Source: Pseudomonas hormoni (GTDB lineage: Bacteria; Pseudomonadota; Gammaproteobacteria; Pseudomonadales; Pseudomonadaceae). Taken from it: a DNA stretch of 64,000 bases. Of this stretch, positions 63,054 through 64,000 are shown piece after piece. Position numbers and translations under genes: made by a program. The notes under the pieces are model-generated. The model searched no databases. It saw only the letters and a program-made list of their open reading frames with translations, and was not told the DNA's origin. The stretch is taken from assembly GCF_018502625.1 (NCBI RefSeq), contig NZ_CP075566.1, positions 3,892,001 to 3,956,000 of the forward strand, in the 5' to 3' direction. Position 1 is the stretch's first letter. Each line of letters opens with the position of its first letter.

Positions 63054-63446
63054 ATGCATGAGGTATTCCCCGTGAGTCCAGAACGCGAAGAGATGCTTTG
63101 CAAACCAAATCTCAACCTTTTTCCGAACGCGACAATCGTGGACGGGAGATATTTCTGGGGGTTCGAATGCCTGGATGGTTGGTATGACCTTCTGAACAAC
63201 GCTCTTTCGTTGGTTTCTGCTCGGTGCGAGATTGCCCCAGATTGCGAGCCGGTCACGGTCTTGGAGGTGAAGGAAAAATTCGGTGGCTTGAGAATTTACT
63301 ACCGTGGTGGCGACGACTACGTGTGCGGCGTCTTCAATTTGGCGGAGGTGATGTCGGTGAACATTTGCGCTATCTGTGGCTCACGGGTTGGCAATAGGCG
63401 TATGCACTATCACCACCCGCGCTGCGATTTGCATTACGAGTCCTGA
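63054..63446 (+). CDS. Hypothetical protein with C-terminal cysteine pairs (VKEKFGGLR family)
   Basis: A 130-residue protein. FWGFECLDGWYDLLNNALSL and LEVKEKFGGLRIYYRGGDDY form a pattern I have seen in uncharacterised proteins of phages and mobile elements. The C terminus has a likely zinc site: NICAICGSRVGNRRMHYHHP RCDLH. First gene of a rightward pair; the next starts two bases after its stop. The ATG at 63054 has no strong ribosome-binding site, and a GTG at 63072 is an alternative. Confidence 0.6.
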   Translation: MHEVFPVSPEREEMLCKPNLNLFPNATIVDGRYFWGFECLDGWYDLLNNALSLVSARCEIAPDCEPVTVLEVKEKFGGLRIYYRGGDDYVCGVFNLAEVMSVNICAICGSRVGNRRMHYHHPRCDLHYES

Positions 63447-63448
63447 CC

Positions 63449-63928
63449 ATGAAATTTTCCATGGCGAATCAACCTGGATTGCTTGACGCATTGCGTGATC
63501 ATCTAGCAACCGACCAAAAGCTTATCGACATCGAAGGCGCTCGTAGCTACGTTTCGTCCCCTCGCCTGATGGATTTCAGCGTACGAAATTTTCCAGCTGA
63601 AAAGTTTGCTGCTGTTGGCGACACGTTTTTAGATAAGCGAACAATGTTCGCTGACTCCCCCCAAAAAACCTATGGCATCTTTTTGGGTGATTGGGAGGTG
63701 ATGAAGCCGCAACTTGATCTGGTGGACGCCTATTCTCACAACGACACCAGCGTCATCAATGTCCAAGTTTGGGCATTCGATCCCTGCGCTCTCGACGAGC
63801 ACCAGACGAGGCTCGCCGTCGCGCTTTCCTACACGCGATTAGAGTTGTACGCAGAGCCCAGAATCATCGGCGCGCTGAATGACGTTTTGGAAGACGTCGG
63901 CTTATTTGTGGATTGTGAGCGCTACTGA
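63449..63928 (+). CDS. Hypothetical protein, coupled to the preceding gene
   Basis: A 159-residue protein (MKFSMANQPGLLDALRDHLA..) of mixed alpha/beta character, ending ALNDVLEDVGLFVDCERY. No family recognised. It starts two bases after the upstream stop without its own ribosome-binding site, so translation is probably coupled; ATG 63461 is an alternative start. The two proteins may act together. Confidence 0.55.
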   Translation: MKFSMANQPGLLDALRDHLATDQKLIDIEGARSYVSSPRLMDFSVRNFPAEKFAAVGDTFLDKRTMFADSPQKTYGIFLGDWEVMKPQLDLVDAYSHNDTSVINVQVWAFDPCALDEHQTRLAVALSYTRLELYAEPRIIGALNDVLEDVGLFVDCERY

Positions 63929-64000
63929 CTGAATGACTTCCCTCCCCTAGGTTGCCTTCCTTCGATAGAAGGGACATGACCGCTTACGCGAAAGCATCCA

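Noticed and set aside
63929..64000. Right edge examined for the missing 5' half of tmk
   Set aside because: No tmk-like coding sequence is present; the right end of the island must lie beyond the window.

Overview
The window looks like the chromosome of a fluorescent Pseudomonas (P. fluorescens group). The evidence is an RsmI-type CsrA paralogue beside the osmoprotectant (NAGGN) peptidase, divergent etfBA and ETF-ubiquinone oxidoreductase genes, a holB-pilZ-tatD operon, and a dense scatter of REP-type inverted repeats built on GTGGGAGC, GTAGGAGC and GGCGAGGGAGC cores. No rRNA, tRNA, CRISPR array or intact IS element was seen.

Left part (1-18300). Core-genome genes: tail of an M42 peptidase, yheU-like, rsmI-like, ynfA-like, an SDR, a DUF3309 mini-protein, an LTA-synthase-family sulfatase, a START-domain protein, a MocR regulator, an OmpA/DUF4398 lipoprotein pair, etfBA/etfQO with a PsrA-type box between them, and an AraC/zinc alcohol dehydrogenase pair followed by an IclR regulator.

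Sugar region (18300-37250). Two blocks appear to form one oxidative D-galactose/L-arabinose pathway. AraFGH imports the sugar, an SDR oxidises it to the lactone, an SMP-30 lactonase opens it, and DgoD, DgoK and DgoA take galactonate to pyruvate and glyceraldehyde 3-phosphate. A galactonate-type MFS transporter completes the set. Both blocks share an almost identical promoter and operator. Between them lies a four-gene operon (GntR, ADP-ribosylglycohydrolase, NCS1 permease, PfkB kinase) resembling E. coli yegTUVW. The dgoD-dgoT spacer carries a 228-bp tandem duplication.

37250-43285. DUF1285, a DUF4823 lipoprotein, a MoaA paralogue, TetR, a candidate sRNA, tatD, pilZ, holB and the 3' half of tmk.

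Island (about 43285 to at least 64000). The thymidylate kinase gene is broken at its [10 protein letters not shown] motif by foreign, more AT-rich DNA without REP elements. The first island gene, 64 bp from the broken tmk reading frame, encodes a phage-type deoxynucleoside monophosphate kinase that could replace the lost essential activity. Next is a tightly packed set of recombinase genes (733, 722, 329 and 424 aa) resembling the Gamma-Mobile-Trio plus an extra integrase. Cargo follows: several pseudogenes (AraC, amt, XRE, TetR), an AraC/AhpD-like/glutaredoxin redox module, an orphan Xre/ParS-type antitoxin, a DUF4238 protein and several unrecognised genes. The right end of the island and the 5' half of tmk lie outside the window.
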